Both the position numbers and the translations under genes were made by a program. A stretch of 64,000 bases of DNA. It comes from VXRJ01 sp964636705. Its GTDB lineage: Bacteria; Acidobacteriota; Vicinamibacteria; Vicinamibacterales; UBA8438. The stretch is from positions 164,257-228,256 of the forward strand of contig CAZWUJ010000002.1 of NCBI GenBank assembly GCA_964636705.1, written 5' to 3'. How positions within the stretch are numbered: position 1 is the first letter of the stretch; each line of letters begins with the position of its first letter. Below, piece after piece: positions 1 to 9,006 of the stretch. Under the pieces are notes generated by a model that saw only the letters and a list, made by a program, of their open reading frames with translations, was not told where the DNA came from and did no database searches.

Positions 1-453
1 CAGGCTGGCCAGATCGGGGGTGACGTTCGGGTGGATCCCGTAGAAGTCCACGCACGCTCCCACCCGGGGGTTCACGCAGGCGGCGAAGAGCGACAACTGC
101 CCTCCCATGCAGAAGCCGACCGTGCCGACGCGCTCGCCGGTTGTCTCCGCACGCGCCAGCAGGCAGTCGACAGCGCCGCGCAGATCGCGCTCCGCTCCGT
201 CGATGTTGAGCGCCATCATCAGCTTGCCGGCATCGTCGGGGCCGGACGCAGTCTCGCCATGATAGAGGTCGGGCGCAAGCGCGACGAAGCCCTCGGCGGC
301 GAAGCGGTCGACCACGTCCTTGACGTGATCGACGAGCCCCCACCATTCCTGAATCACGATGACGCCCGGCCCCCGGCCGGAAGCCGGCGCCGCCAGATAG
401 CCCACAGCCGGCTTGCTGTTGGCCGGAAACTCCACCATCTCGCCCATCGTCAT
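1..453 (-). CDS. Dienelactone hydrolase family protein (3' end beyond window)
   Basis: Probable cytoplasmic alpha/beta hydrolase of the dienelactone hydrolase family, which opens lactone or ester bonds in aromatic-ring degradation and related pathways. I read 151 residues from ATG at 453 (MTMGEMVEFPANSKPAVGYL) to the window edge. An in-frame ATG two codons later (447) is the other possible start. The nucleophile elbow G-F-C-M-G-G near residue 119 has the cysteine typical of this family, and IQEWWGL near residue 35 is the usual strand-3 signature. The catalytic Asp and His lie outside the window. There is no signal peptide. The substrate cannot be told from the sequence. Confidence 0.88.
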   Translation of the reverse strand, partial: MTMGEMVEFPANSKPAVGYLAAPASGRGPGVIVIQEWWGLVDHVKDVVDRFAAEGFVALAPDLYHGETASGPDDAGKLMMALNIDGAERDLRGAVDCLLARAETTGERVGTVGFCMGGQLSLFAACVNPRVGACVDFYGIHPNVTPDLASL

Positions 454-497
454 CGTCCCGTTACGTCCTCCCGCCGCGCGTCGGGCGCTGGGTTCGT

Positions 498-534
498 GCC
501 GGCCTGGAGGCCGGCGCATCAAGGCCGGCGCACC
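498..534. repeat. Dispersed palindromic repeat, family 1 (copy a)
   Basis: Perfect palindrome GCCGGCCTGGAGGCCGGC (498-515) followed by GCRYC and a partial second GGCCGGCGCACC. It lies just downstream of the stop of the SGNH hydrolase gene and upstream of the dienelactone hydrolase gene. The same core recurs at 8971, 19939, 23053, 23107 and 42022. It could act as a REP-like element or a terminator hairpin. Confidence 0.75.
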
Positions 535-555
535 AGCGGTTCCTCCCGCCGCGCG

Positions 556-2022
556 CTAGTCCTCCGTCGTCGCCTCCACCGCGCCCGCCGCGACGTTTAC
601 TTCCGAGAGGCTCTGCGCGGCGTTGACGAACGGATCGGCCCGGAGCGGCGCGTAGAGCTCCAGGCTCGACTGCAGCAGCGTGCCGTCATGCAGCGCGCGC
701 ACCTCGTCGCCATTCAGTCCGGCGCGGTGGACCATCCAGTCCCGGTAGTCCGCCGGAGCCGGAACCGCGGTCGACCACTCGGGACCGGGGCCGCCGAGAA
801 CGAAACGATCCGGCTGGAGCCGTTCCTCGACAGCGCCCACCATCCTGCCGTCCACCCAGAAGTGCGTGACCCCGCGGGCCACATGGTGCGTCAGCGTCAC
901 GGTGTGCCACTCTCCGTCGGCGCTCGGCGCGAGGGTGGAAACAGAGTTCCCGTTCGCCGCCGTGTACACCCAGCGGCCGTTCTGGATGGCGATCGACGCG
1001 TTGAACCGGCGCCCCGTCGGCGTAAGGGTCATCGCCTCGAAGTCGAGTGAAGCCCGACGGAACGGGACCGTTACCCAGTCCACCTCGTGGGCGAGCGTTT
1101 CGCCGCCGAAACTCGCCACGGTGCCCTCTCCCTCGGCCCGCACCGAGAAGGTCAGGCCGAACGAGCGCATCGTGTCGTCGACCGCCAGCGTCAGCGGCGA
1201 CCGCTCGTTGCCCCGGATGCGGGCGAACCCGGGCGCGTCCGACTCCTGAGGAATCGGCTTGCCGCCGGCAAGCGCGTCGAACAGCGTCGGCACGAACGCA
1301 TGAAACATCTCGGTGTGGCCCGCCGCATTCGGATGGATCGGCTCGGGGAAGAAACCGCGCGCCCACCGTCCGTAGCCGTCGTCGATCGCGCCGAGGAGGT
1401 TGACGCTCGGGACATCCCAGGTATTGATGAGGAGGTTCATCCTGCGCGTCTGGGCGTACTCCGCCTCGGTGAAATCGCCGCGCGCGTAGGTGTTGCCGAC
1501 GACGGGAACGATGCCGTTGTCACGCGCGCGCTGAATCAGCCGCTGCATGCCGTCCGCCCACTGCTGGGCCACCGCGTCCTGCGCCTCCTGCGACGCGGCG
1601 CAGCGTGGCGATTCCTGACCGGGCGGGCAACGCATGATCCCTTCGTTGCCAAGCGAAAGGGCGATGACGACGTAGCCCGGCTCGACCGGGGTCAGGTAGC
1701 GCGTTTCGGGATCCGGCGTACCCTCCGGCTCGAATCGCGGCGTGATGGTGACCGTGTTGTCACCGCCGCGGGATACGTTGACGACCTCCCAACCCCGCGG
1801 CTCGAGCAGCTCGCGCAGCCGGCCGGTGTAGCCTCCCTGGTTTGTCTCGTCCCCGGTTCCGTTCGGCACCGAGGAACCCCAGAGGGCGATCCGCTTCGGG
1901 CGGTCCTCATTGCCCTGCGCAACCGCGGGCGGCGCGCAGACTGTCAGCAAGAGCGCCGCCGTAATGGCATGCGCGGTCACGCGGGTGAGGCCAAGACGGC
2001 AATGGCGGGCGGGCATCGTCAT
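556..2022 (-). CDS. Secreted SGNH/GDSL hydrolase with C-terminal LamG-like domain
   Basis: Predicted exported esterase/lipase of the SGNH superfamily, 488 residues. A signal peptide (hydrophobic run to about residue 35, ending PAVAQ) is followed by block I G-S-S-V-P-N-G (Ser nucleophile), an RGGDN turn with the block II Gly, SLGN (block III Asn) and IHPNAAGH (block V His). The C-terminal part from about residue 270 (SPLTLAVDDTMRSFGLTFSV onward, with WHTVTLTHH and HFWVDGRMVG) looks like a concanavalin A/LamG-type beta sandwich that could bind glycans. An AAGGA Shine-Dalgarno sequence six bases before the ATG supports the start. The substrate is unknown. Confidence 0.8.
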   Translation of the reverse strand: MTMPARHCRLGLTRVTAHAITAALLLTVCAPPAVAQGNEDRPKRIALWGSSVPNGTGDETNQGGYTGRLRELLEPRGWEVVNVSRGGDNTVTITPRFEPEGTPDPETRYLTPVEPGYVVIALSLGNEGIMRCPPGQESPRCAASQEAQDAVAQQWADGMQRLIQRARDNGIVPVVGNTYARGDFTEAEYAQTRRMNLLINTWDVPSVNLLGAIDDGYGRWARGFFPEPIHPNAAGHTEMFHAFVPTLFDALAGGKPIPQESDAPGFARIRGNERSPLTLAVDDTMRSFGLTFSVRAEGEGTVASFGGETLAHEVDWVTVPFRRASLDFEAMTLTPTGRRFNASIAIQNGRWVYTAANGNSVSTLAPSADGEWHTVTLTHHVARGVTHFWVDGRMVGAVEERLQPDRFVLGGPGPEWSTAVPAPADYRDWMVHRAGLNGDEVRALHDGTLLQSSLELYAPLRADPFVNAAQSLSEVNVAAGAVEATTED

Positions 2023-2058
2023 GGTGAATCCTTTCCGTCGCGTAGCGGCTCGTTGATT

Positions 2059-2841
2059 CTACTGCGGCGCTTGCGGCAGTTGCCCAATCACCTCGCCTGC
2101 CGCGTCGAGGAACGTGACGCTTGGGCTGCCGTCGGGCGCGACGCCCGCTACCATCCGGATGCCGGCCGCGTCCGACAGATTGAGCACGGTGGCGCCCTGC
2201 GCCACGGTCAGGAGCGCCCGTTGCCGGCCCTCCGTGGCGAGCCGCAGTTCCGGCCGGTCGTCACCCAATACACTGAGCGATGCGCCGACATTCCCCGTAG
2301 CGTCCGACAGGGCGATGCGCGGCATGCCATCAGCGCTCAACTGCAACTGCAGCCGGCTCCGCCCGCCTTCGCCCAGGCTCAGGATCGGGCTGCCCTGCAC
2401 GTCGGCCAGTACCGCCTGCCCTGCGCCGTCTTCGCCCGCAATGAGAACCGCATCTTCGCCCTGCACAGAGGCCAACAGTCTGGTCTCGCCACCCGCGCCA
2501 TGCAGTTGCAGCACCGGCGTCCCGTCTCCCTGGACGCCAACAAGACTGCGCGGCCGGCCCGTTGCATCGAACAGGGTGAGCGACGCGCGGCCTCTCTCGT
2601 CGCTCCCGGCAAGAATGCCGCGCAGATTGCCGGCGCCGTCGACCACGTTCAGTTGGGTGGTCGTCACGACGTCGGGCGCCTGCGCGCCAACGCGACTATT
2701 CGTCAACAGGCTTCCTGCCACGCCGCCAAGGAATGATGCCGCGATCATTGCCGCGACAAGCAACCGGCCGAATCCGCGCGCGCGGGGTGCCGGCACAGAG
2801 TGAGGTCCGTCGTTCCAGGACTCTTCAACGGTCTGCTGCAT
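2059..2841 (-). CDS. Membrane-anchored protein with short beta repeats, function unknown
   Basis: 260 residues, not recognised. A basic N-terminus and one hydrophobic segment (about 28-47) suggest a signal anchor or signal peptide. The rest is built from short repeats, each roughly a strand followed by a D-A-T/A-G type turn: LTLFDATGRPR, LQLHGAGGETR, ILSLGEGGRSR, IALSDATGNVG, LRLATEGRQR, LNLSDAAGIR, VTFLDAAGEV. This pattern suggests a beta-solenoid or propeller-like exported domain. It follows the SHS-type MFS gene on the same strand after 27 bp, so the two may be cotranscribed. There are no catalytic motifs. Confidence 0.7.
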   Translation of the reverse strand: MQQTVEESWNDGPHSVPAPRARGFGRLLVAAMIAASFLGGVAGSLLTNSRVGAQAPDVVTTTQLNVVDGAGNLRGILAGSDERGRASLTLFDATGRPRSLVGVQGDGTPVLQLHGAGGETRLLASVQGEDAVLIAGEDGAGQAVLADVQGSPILSLGEGGRSRLQLQLSADGMPRIALSDATGNVGASLSVLGDDRPELRLATEGRQRALLTVAQGATVLNLSDAAGIRMVAGVAPDGSPSVTFLDAAGEVIGQLPQAPQ

Positions 2842-2868
2842 GTCGTTTGCTCCCGATAGACGCGCACT

Positions 2869-4272
2869 TCACTCCTCGGTCGGCGTGAAGCGGCGTCCGC
2901 GTGTTTCCGGCCCCATCCAGATGATGGCGGCCACCAGCAAACCGGAGATGGCAATGCAGATCTGCATCGCACCGCCGGTAGTCATCCCCCCGTCCTGCAA
3001 CCGCCCGAGGACGAACGGGGTCAGGGCTCCGAGCGACGCGCCGACATGGTAGGTCAGGCCCGGACCCACGCCGCGCACCGCGGTCGGAAAGCGCTCCGTC
3101 AGGTACGACGGCGCGACCCCCCAGATTCCGGCCCCCGACACTCCCATGACGACCGCGCCGACGGCCAGCAACGTCGCGCCGGAACCGAGGAACGCCGGGA
3201 TCGACGCGACCCCTATCAAAGCTGCCACCGTCACCGCCCCGCGCCGGCCAAGGACCGTTTCCGAAACCCGCCCCCACAACGCCATGCCGACAATGCCGGC
3301 CAGGTTGAACAGGAGGAGGTAGCCGAGCGTCGAGTGCCCCCTTTCGATCAGAAAGGTGGGATACCAGAAACTGAGCGAATAGTAGGAGAACATGAACGTT
3401 CCCATCAGCACCGATGACTGCACGGTTGCCCAGAGCAACTCGGGCCGGAACAGGCGGACCACCGACGCGCTCTCCGCCGCCTCCAGCTTGCCCGAGCCGC
3501 CCGCCGCCGCCTCCTCCCGGAGGCGGCGGTGGCGCTCGAGCCAGACCGGACTCTCGCTGACACTCCGCCGTATCCAGATCACCAGCAACGCCGGCAGCAG
3601 ACCCACCCAGAACATCACCCGCCAGCCGATGGTCGAGTCGGCGCCGCCGCCGAACGGATCCGCCATGCCCTCGAACAGCGGATAGATCGTGTGGTACGTC
3701 AGGGCGGCCAGGATGTAGCCCCAGTACCATCCTCCCTGCAACAGGCCCGACGCCAGGCCGCGCAGCCGCGTCGGCCAGTGCTCCAGCGCCAGCGGCATGC
3801 CAGCCGCCCAGACACCTCCCATCCCGATGCCGAAGAGGGCGCGGAACCCGAAGAGCATTGCATAGGAGGTTGAGAAGCCACTCAGGAAAGCGAAGATGGA
3901 GAACCAGAGAATCGACAGCATCAACGGCAGCCGTCGTCCCCACCGATCCGCCATCATGCCGGCCCCGAAGCCGCCCACCAGGCGGAACATCAGCGTGACC
4001 GTGCCGAGCGCGCCGGCGAGCGCGCGATCAACGGTGAAGCTCTCCTGAATGTCGATCAGGATGAACGTCATGATGAGGAAGTCGAAACCGTCGAGCAGCC
4101 AGCCGAAGAAGGTGGCGAAGAACGCCTTCCACTGCTCGCCCGTAACCTGCGCATACCACCGCCCCTGGGACTCGCGTCCGTTCTGGTGCGCGCCTGCCGG
4201 GGTGGATGGGCCGGTCGCCTGGACCCCGGGGGAACGGGTGGCCGGGTCGCCGGAGTCCGGGGGTGGTGCCAT
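2869..4272 (-). CDS. MFS transporter, sialate/lactate:H+ symporter (SHS)-like
   Basis: Inner-membrane proton symporter of the major facilitator superfamily with about 12 membrane segments. The N-terminal block (WYAQVT..QWKAFFATFFGWLLDGFDF..MTF) matches the SHS family, which includes sialate, lactate and pyruvate carriers. MADRWGRR is the MFS loop 2-3 motif. I chose ATG 4272 (MAPPPDSGD) over an upstream in-frame ATG at 4323, because the upstream one would overlap the start of the divergent carboxylesterase gene and leave no promoter space. A large extracytoplasmic loop (WYWGYILAALTYHTIYPLFE) follows helix 5. The substrate cannot be assigned. Confidence 0.82.
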   Translation of the reverse strand: MAPPPDSGDPATRSPGVQATGPSTPAGAHQNGRESQGRWYAQVTGEQWKAFFATFFGWLLDGFDFLIMTFILIDIQESFTVDRALAGALGTVTLMFRLVGGFGAGMMADRWGRRLPLMLSILWFSIFAFLSGFSTSYAMLFGFRALFGIGMGGVWAAGMPLALEHWPTRLRGLASGLLQGGWYWGYILAALTYHTIYPLFEGMADPFGGGADSTIGWRVMFWVGLLPALLVIWIRRSVSESPVWLERHRRLREEAAAGGSGKLEAAESASVVRLFRPELLWATVQSSVLMGTFMFSYYSLSFWYPTFLIERGHSTLGYLLLFNLAGIVGMALWGRVSETVLGRRGAVTVAALIGVASIPAFLGSGATLLAVGAVVMGVSGAGIWGVAPSYLTERFPTAVRGVGPGLTYHVGASLGALTPFVLGRLQDGGMTTGGAMQICIAISGLLVAAIIWMGPETRGRRFTPTEE

Positions 4273-4305
4273 CGGTGAGCCTGCCGCGCCGCGGGCACAC
4301 AATCC

Positions 4306-4311
4306 TATAAT
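4306..4311 (+). promoter_or_regulatory. Consensus -10 box TATAAT close to start codon
   Basis: TATAAT ends 11 bases before the ATG of the carboxylesterase gene, so a start of transcription six or seven bases downstream would give a leader of about five bases. No convincing -35 hexamer is visible. The reverse complement gives TATAGG for the divergent MFS gene. Confidence 0.5.
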
Positions 4312-4322
4312 GGAGACCGGCA

Positions 4323-6002
4323 ATGGAATCGAATCGAATCGCGCTGCTCGTCCTCGCGGCAGCGGGCGCGGCGGCGTTCACCGCCTGCGACGGCGCGGCG
4401 GAAGACGTTGCTCCGGCGGAGCCGATTGTCTCGCTGTCGGCAGACACTCCGGTCAGCGTAAGCGGTGGCGAGATTCAGGGCGCCGCAAGCGCCGCCGATC
4501 CGGACGTGCTGGCGTTCAAGGGCATCCCCTACGCCGCGCCGCCGGTCGGCGACCTGCGCTGGCAGCCGCCCGCTCCGGTCGTTTCCTGGTCGGGGGTGCG
4601 GGACGCAACCGAAGCGGGTCCGATCTGCGTCCAGAACGGCGGCCAGAACGTGGCCCAGGACGAGGACTGCCTGTTCCTGAACGTCTGGGCGCCACGTAAG
4701 ACGACCGAACTGCGCCCGGTCCTCTTCTGGATTCACGGCGGCGGCTACACCGGCGGCTCCGGCTCGAGCGCCATCTACGACGGCACGGCCCTGGCCGGCG
4801 ACGGCGCCGTGGTAGTGACCATCAACTACCGGCTGAACGCCTTCGGTTTCCTCGCCCATCCGGCGCTCTCCGATGAATCGGCCCACGGCGCGAGCGGCAA
4901 CTACGGGCTGCTCGACATGGTGGCGGGGCTGGAGTGGGTCCGCGACAACATCGCGACGTTCGGCGGCGATCCCGACTGTGTGATGATCTTCGGTGAATCC
5001 GCCGGGGGCGGGGCGGTGATGTCCGTGATGCTCATGCCGCAGGCCGAGGGCCTGTACCACCGCGCCATTGCCCAGAGCAACTACATTCGTGGCTGGGATC
5101 GCCCCCTGGACGAGCCGGCTCGCGGCTGGGAGCCGGCCGAGGCGCAGGGTGTTCGCGTCGGCGAGGCCCTCGGCGCGAGCGCCGGCGATGCGGCACAACA
5201 GCTTGTCGCGATGCGCGCCGCCAGTGCGGAGGACATGCTGGAGGCATCGAACCGGGACGCCGGAGACACCTTCCGCGACACGGGGAACGTCTGGGCGCCG
5301 AACGTCGACGGCTGGTCGATCCCCGACGATCCCCTCGCCATGTACGAGGAAGGCCGCCAGCATGATGTTCCGCTGATTACCGGCCTGATGGGCAACGAGG
5401 GCTCACTCTTCACCCAGGGTCTCGAGATAACGGACACCGACGCGTTCGAGGCGTACGTCTGCGACGTCTACCCCGGGCATGCCGAGCCGATGCTGGCCCA
5501 CTACGCGGTCGATTCTCCCGAATCGGCCAAGCCGGGCATCGACAAGTTGATCCACGACTTCCTCTTTGCGGGGCCGGTTCGCGCCCACGCCGAGACGCAC
5601 GCGAGGAAGGCGTCCCCCGTCTGGCTCTACCTCTTTGCGCACGCGCCGCCAACCGACTGGGGAAAGACGCTCGGGGCCCATCACGCGGCCGAACTGGTCT
5701 ATGTCTTCGGAACGCTCACCCGAATCGACGACGGCGGCGAGCGCCCCCTGGGCCTCGGAACCATGGGCGACTTCACGGAGGCGGATTTCCGACTCTCGGA
5801 GACGGTCAGGAGCTACTGGATCCAGTTCGCCGCCACCGGCAATCCAAACCGCCCGGATCTGCCGGACTGGCCGCCGTTCAACCTGGAATCCAACGAACAC
5901 CTGATCCTCAACACCGCGGTCGCGCCGGCCTCGAAACTGGACGTAGCCGGTGCGAAGCTGTGGAACGCCCGGGAGGCGGACCGGCGCGAGACCAACCAGT
6001 AG
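4323..6002 (+). CDS. Type B carboxylesterase, lipoprotein
   Basis: Serine hydrolase of the carboxylesterase/lipase type B family, 559 residues. The N-terminus is a lipoprotein signal (hydrophobic run ending A-A-F-T-A-C-D, lipidated Cys22), so it probably sits on the envelope. GIPYAAPPVGDLRW is the family start signature, EDCLFLNVW the second, HGGGYTGGS the oxyanion hole, and FGESAGG around residue 225 carries the nucleophile. The acid and His are likely in the GLMGNEGS and GAHHAAELVYVFG regions. It begins 51 bp from the divergent MFS gene. The substrate is unknown; acyl or aryl esters are usual for the family. Confidence 0.9.
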   Translation: MESNRIALLVLAAAGAAAFTACDGAAEDVAPAEPIVSLSADTPVSVSGGEIQGAASAADPDVLAFKGIPYAAPPVGDLRWQPPAPVVSWSGVRDATEAGPICVQNGGQNVAQDEDCLFLNVWAPRKTTELRPVLFWIHGGGYTGGSGSSAIYDGTALAGDGAVVVTINYRLNAFGFLAHPALSDESAHGASGNYGLLDMVAGLEWVRDNIATFGGDPDCVMIFGESAGGGAVMSVMLMPQAEGLYHRAIAQSNYIRGWDRPLDEPARGWEPAEAQGVRVGEALGASAGDAAQQLVAMRAASAEDMLEASNRDAGDTFRDTGNVWAPNVDGWSIPDDPLAMYEEGRQHDVPLITGLMGNEGSLFTQGLEITDTDAFEAYVCDVYPGHAEPMLAHYAVDSPESAKPGIDKLIHDFLFAGPVRAHAETHARKASPVWLYLFAHAPPTDWGKTLGAHHAAELVYVFGTLTRIDDGGERPLGLGTMGDFTEADFRLSETVRSYWIQFAATGNPNRPDLPDWPPFNLESNEHLILNTAVAPASKLDVAGAKLWNAREADRRETNQ

Positions 6003-6028
6003 TCGATGCGTGACGTTTAGGGTTCCCG

Positions 6029-6520
6029 GTGGCGACTACGGCTCTGCCGGCCGCACCCGCTGTCGTGCTGACCATCTGGATCGCGCTCCTTCTCTACGTC
6101 GCCGGTGAGTACGGCCGTACGCGGCACGTTCCGGCGCCGTGGGCCCGGCCCGTCTGGCTCCTCGGAGGGCTCGTCTACCTCGCCCACGTCGCGGCAGCCT
6201 TCGGTATTCACCATGACTGGAGCCATGCCGACGCGTACGACTACACGGCGGCCCGAACCGAGGCGTTCCTCGGTCTCGCCTGGGGAGGCGGACTCTGGGC
6301 CAACTACGCCTTCACCGCGATCTGGGTGGCTGAAGGCGCCTGGTGGCAGTTCTGGCCCGTCCACCATGCGCGACGCTCCGCAGTCTGGACCACGGCCATC
6401 CGCTGCGCTTTCTTCTTCATGATTGCGAACGGCGCCGTCCTGTTCGTCGACAATCCCCGGCGCCTGCTCGGCGTAGGCGTCCTGATCGCGCTCGTCTGGA
6501 CTTGGCGCGAATCCAGATAA
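6029..6520 (+). CDS. Small integral membrane protein, unknown function
   Basis: 163 residues from a GTG start, 26 bp after the carboxylesterase stop, so probably in the same transcript. Four hydrophobic segments are visible (about 10-25, 42-60, 78-97 and 122-155). Several histidines and tryptophans face the connecting loops (GIHHDWSHADAY and WWQFWPVHHARR), which could suggest a metal or cofactor site. I do not recognise a family. The next gene, the penicillin acylase, starts 65 bp downstream. Confidence 0.6.
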   Translation: MATTALPAAPAVVLTIWIALLLYVAGEYGRTRHVPAPWARPVWLLGGLVYLAHVAAAFGIHHDWSHADAYDYTAARTEAFLGLAWGGGLWANYAFTAIWVAEGAWWQFWPVHHARRSAVWTTAIRCAFFFMIANGAVLFVDNPRRLLGVGVLIALVWTWRESR

Positions 6521-6585
6521 GATGGCCGGCAAGTCCTGCGCGTGGACGAATCGGATCGTGCAACGACGGAGTCAGAGAAGGCCAC

Positions 6586-8919
6586 ATGTCCATCAACGCA
6601 AGACCTTTCATCAGGCTGGCCGCGGCAGTGCTGGCGGCAACCGTAGCCGGCTGCGGCGCCGCTCCGGACCCGCCTGAATCGCTCGACGAGCTCGCGGAAC
6701 GCGCCCTGGCCCGCATCGACGGTGAGATCGAGATCCCGGGACTGCGGGAACCGGTCGAAGTCATCCGCGACGAATGGGGTGTCCCGCACATCTACGCCGC
6801 CAACGACGATGATCTTTTCTTTGCGCAGGGCTACGTCATGGCGCAGGATCGGCTCTGGCAGATGGAGATGTGGCGCCGGTGGCGCGAGGGGCGGCTTGCG
6901 GAGGTCTTCGGACCGGAAGCGCTCGACTACGACCGCCGCACGCGCCTGATGATGTTCCGCGGACCGTGGGACGAGACCGAGTGGACGGGCTACCACCCCG
7001 ACGCGGAGCGTCTCTTCACTGCACACGCCAACGGCGTGAACGCCTACATCGAGCAGAACCGAGACAACCTCCCCGTCGAGTTCCAGCTCACGGGAATCGT
7101 ACCGGAACCCTGGACGGCACGGACGGCGGTTCTGCGGTGGGCCGCTCTCGCGGTCCCCAGCGTGCGAGGGCATGCCATCAACGAAATGCAGCTCGCGATG
7201 AACGTCGCCCGCTACGGCGTCGACGAGGCCAACCGGCGCGCCGCGCCCGACCCCTGGGATGACCTGGTGGTCCCTGACGGGCTCGACGTCAGCATCATCA
7301 GCCAGGAGATCCTCGACGCGATGCGCGCCGGGGACGGCGATCCGTTCGTGGCCGGCCGGCTGCCTTCATTGGAAGTGGTCGAACCGTACCGGGCGCTCCT
7401 TCCCGACGTCCGGACGACGCAGGTCTCGCCACGCGTCATCGCGACCGAGGGAAGCAACAACTGGGTGATGAACGGCGCGCGCTCGCCGACCGGCGTGCCG
7501 ATCCTGGCCAACGATCCGCACCGGCGCATCGAGATGCCCGCCCTCCGTTACTTCGTGCACCTCGTGGCCCCGGGCTGGAACGTCATCGGCGGCGGCGAGC
7601 CGCCGTTTGCCGGCGTCGACGCGGGAAGCAACGAGCGCATGGCATGGGGCTTCACCTTCGCGGGCACCGACATGGTCGACGTCTACGTCGAGGAGCTGCA
7701 TCCGGAGGACCCGAATCTCGTGCGGTGGCGGGACGGCTGGGAACCGTTGCGGATCATCGAGGAAGCGATCCCCGTCAAGGGCCAAGCGCCGGAGCCGATC
7801 ACGCTGAAGTTCAGCCGGCACGGTCCGGTGTTCTACGAGGATCTGGAGAACCGCCGCGCCTACGCGGTGCGGTCGGTCGTCCAGGAGCCGGGAACCGCGG
7901 CCTACAAGGGGAGCTTCCAGCTCGCCCAGGCCGAGAGCTGCTCGGACTTCTTCGAACGCGCCATGCACTGGCTGGTGCCGACCCACAGCCTCATCTGCGG
8001 GGACGTCGACGGCAACATCGCGCTGCAGGTGACGGGGCTCACTCCCGACCGCGACGGCTGGAACGGCCGGCTGCCGGTTCCCGGGACCGGCGAGTACGAG
8101 TGGCAGGGATTCCGCACCGACCTACCGCGCGAGTTCAACCCGGAGCGCGGCTACATCACCACCGCCAACAACAACGTCCATCCGCCGGGCTACGAGGGAC
8201 GGCCCGTGTTCTACCACTCGTCGAGGGGCGTGGAGACGTCACGGATCGCCCGCCTGCATCAGATCCTCGGGTCGGACGAGGAACTCTCCGTCGAGGATCA
8301 CATGCGGATTCAGCACGATGTACACCTCCTGGCGGCCGACCGGGACATCCCGGCGTTCCAGGGATGGACCTCCGGTGATCCCGACGTCGAGTGGGCGCGC
8401 GGCCTGATCGCGGCATGGGACGGCGAGCTGACGAGGAACAGCACGGCCGCGGCCCTCTACGTGCGCTGGAACAGCGAGGTGGACGAACGGGCGCAGGATC
8501 CCGCGACGCCGGAAGAAGAACGCCGCGCGCTGATCGAAGCGGGGCTGCAGGCCGCCCTGGAACGGTTGTCGTCGCAACTCGGCCCCGACCGGACCGAGTG
8601 GCGGCACGGGCGGGTGCATGCCAGCGAGCTGCCGCACATGCTGGTCTCGACTTTCGACCTCCCGGCCGTGGAGCGCCCGGGAGGATTCGGGGCAGTCAAC
8701 GCCACCGGAGCCAACTTCCGCCGGATCATCGACCTGGCCGACCTCGACCGTTCCGTCGCCAGCAACTCACCCGGACAGTCGGCACAGCCGGGCAGCCCGT
8801 ACTACGGCAACCTCGTCGAGAATCTGGGCAACGGGGAGTACTTCCCGCTCCTCTACACGCGTGGCGCGGTCGAGGAGCATGCGGCGCATCGTCTGATGCT
8901 GCGGCCCGGAGGCCGGTAA
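6586..8919 (+). CDS. Penicillin acylase family N-terminal nucleophile hydrolase, lipoprotein
   Basis: Ntn-hydrolase that cleaves amide bonds of beta-lactams, N-acyl homoserine lactones or related N-acyl compounds. I chose ATG 6586 because it gives a lipoprotein signal (AATVAGCG). VIRDEWGVPHIYAAN and FAQGYVMAQDRLWQME mark the alpha subunit. Autoproteolysis is expected between Gly289 and Ser290 (T-E-G|S-N-N-W-V), freeing Ser290 as nucleophile. NDPHRRIEMPALRY and the late Asn-rich TTANNNVHPPGY are typical of the beta subunit. It has 777 residues, normal for the family. With the lactonase-like gene at 23136 it could form a quorum-signal-degrading repertoire, but the substrate is not shown. Confidence 0.9.
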   Translation: MSINARPFIRLAAAVLAATVAGCGAAPDPPESLDELAERALARIDGEIEIPGLREPVEVIRDEWGVPHIYAANDDDLFFAQGYVMAQDRLWQMEMWRRWREGRLAEVFGPEALDYDRRTRLMMFRGPWDETEWTGYHPDAERLFTAHANGVNAYIEQNRDNLPVEFQLTGIVPEPWTARTAVLRWAALAVPSVRGHAINEMQLAMNVARYGVDEANRRAAPDPWDDLVVPDGLDVSIISQEILDAMRAGDGDPFVAGRLPSLEVVEPYRALLPDVRTTQVSPRVIATEGSNNWVMNGARSPTGVPILANDPHRRIEMPALRYFVHLVAPGWNVIGGGEPPFAGVDAGSNERMAWGFTFAGTDMVDVYVEELHPEDPNLVRWRDGWEPLRIIEEAIPVKGQAPEPITLKFSRHGPVFYEDLENRRAYAVRSVVQEPGTAAYKGSFQLAQAESCSDFFERAMHWLVPTHSLICGDVDGNIALQVTGLTPDRDGWNGRLPVPGTGEYEWQGFRTDLPREFNPERGYITTANNNVHPPGYEGRPVFYHSSRGVETSRIARLHQILGSDEELSVEDHMRIQHDVHLLAADRDIPAFQGWTSGDPDVEWARGLIAAWDGELTRNSTAAALYVRWNSEVDERAQDPATPEEERRALIEAGLQAALERLSSQLGPDRTEWRHGRVHASELPHMLVSTFDLPAVERPGGFGAVNATGANFRRIIDLADLDRSVASNSPGQSAQPGSPYYGNLVENLGNGEYFPLLYTRGAVEEHAAHRLMLRPGGR

Positions 8920-8970
8920 CGGCCGGACCCCGGGCCGGCACTTGCCCGAGGCCGCACGGCTGGGACTAAA

Positions 8971-8997
8971 GCCGGTCTGGAGACCGGCGCACCGGGC
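8971..8997. repeat. Dispersed palindromic repeat, family 1 (copy b)
   Basis: GCCGGTCTGGAGACCGGC (8971-8988) plus GCACCGGG. It lies between the stops of the convergent penicillin acylase and nitrile hydratase accessory genes. The compensating T/A pair compared with copy a keeps the stem. It may serve as a bidirectional terminator. Confidence 0.72.
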
Positions 8998-9006
8998 AGC
9001 GCGCCG

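Noticed and set aside
31..1050. Long open frame on the plus strand at the left end
   Set aside because: Arg/Pro/Ala-rich without any domain, and antisense to the dienelactone hydrolase and SGNH hydrolase genes, which have clear motifs.
1087..2736. 549-codon open frame on the plus strand
   Set aside because: Antisense shadow of the SGNH hydrolase and repeat protein genes; composition is typical of high-GC shadows.
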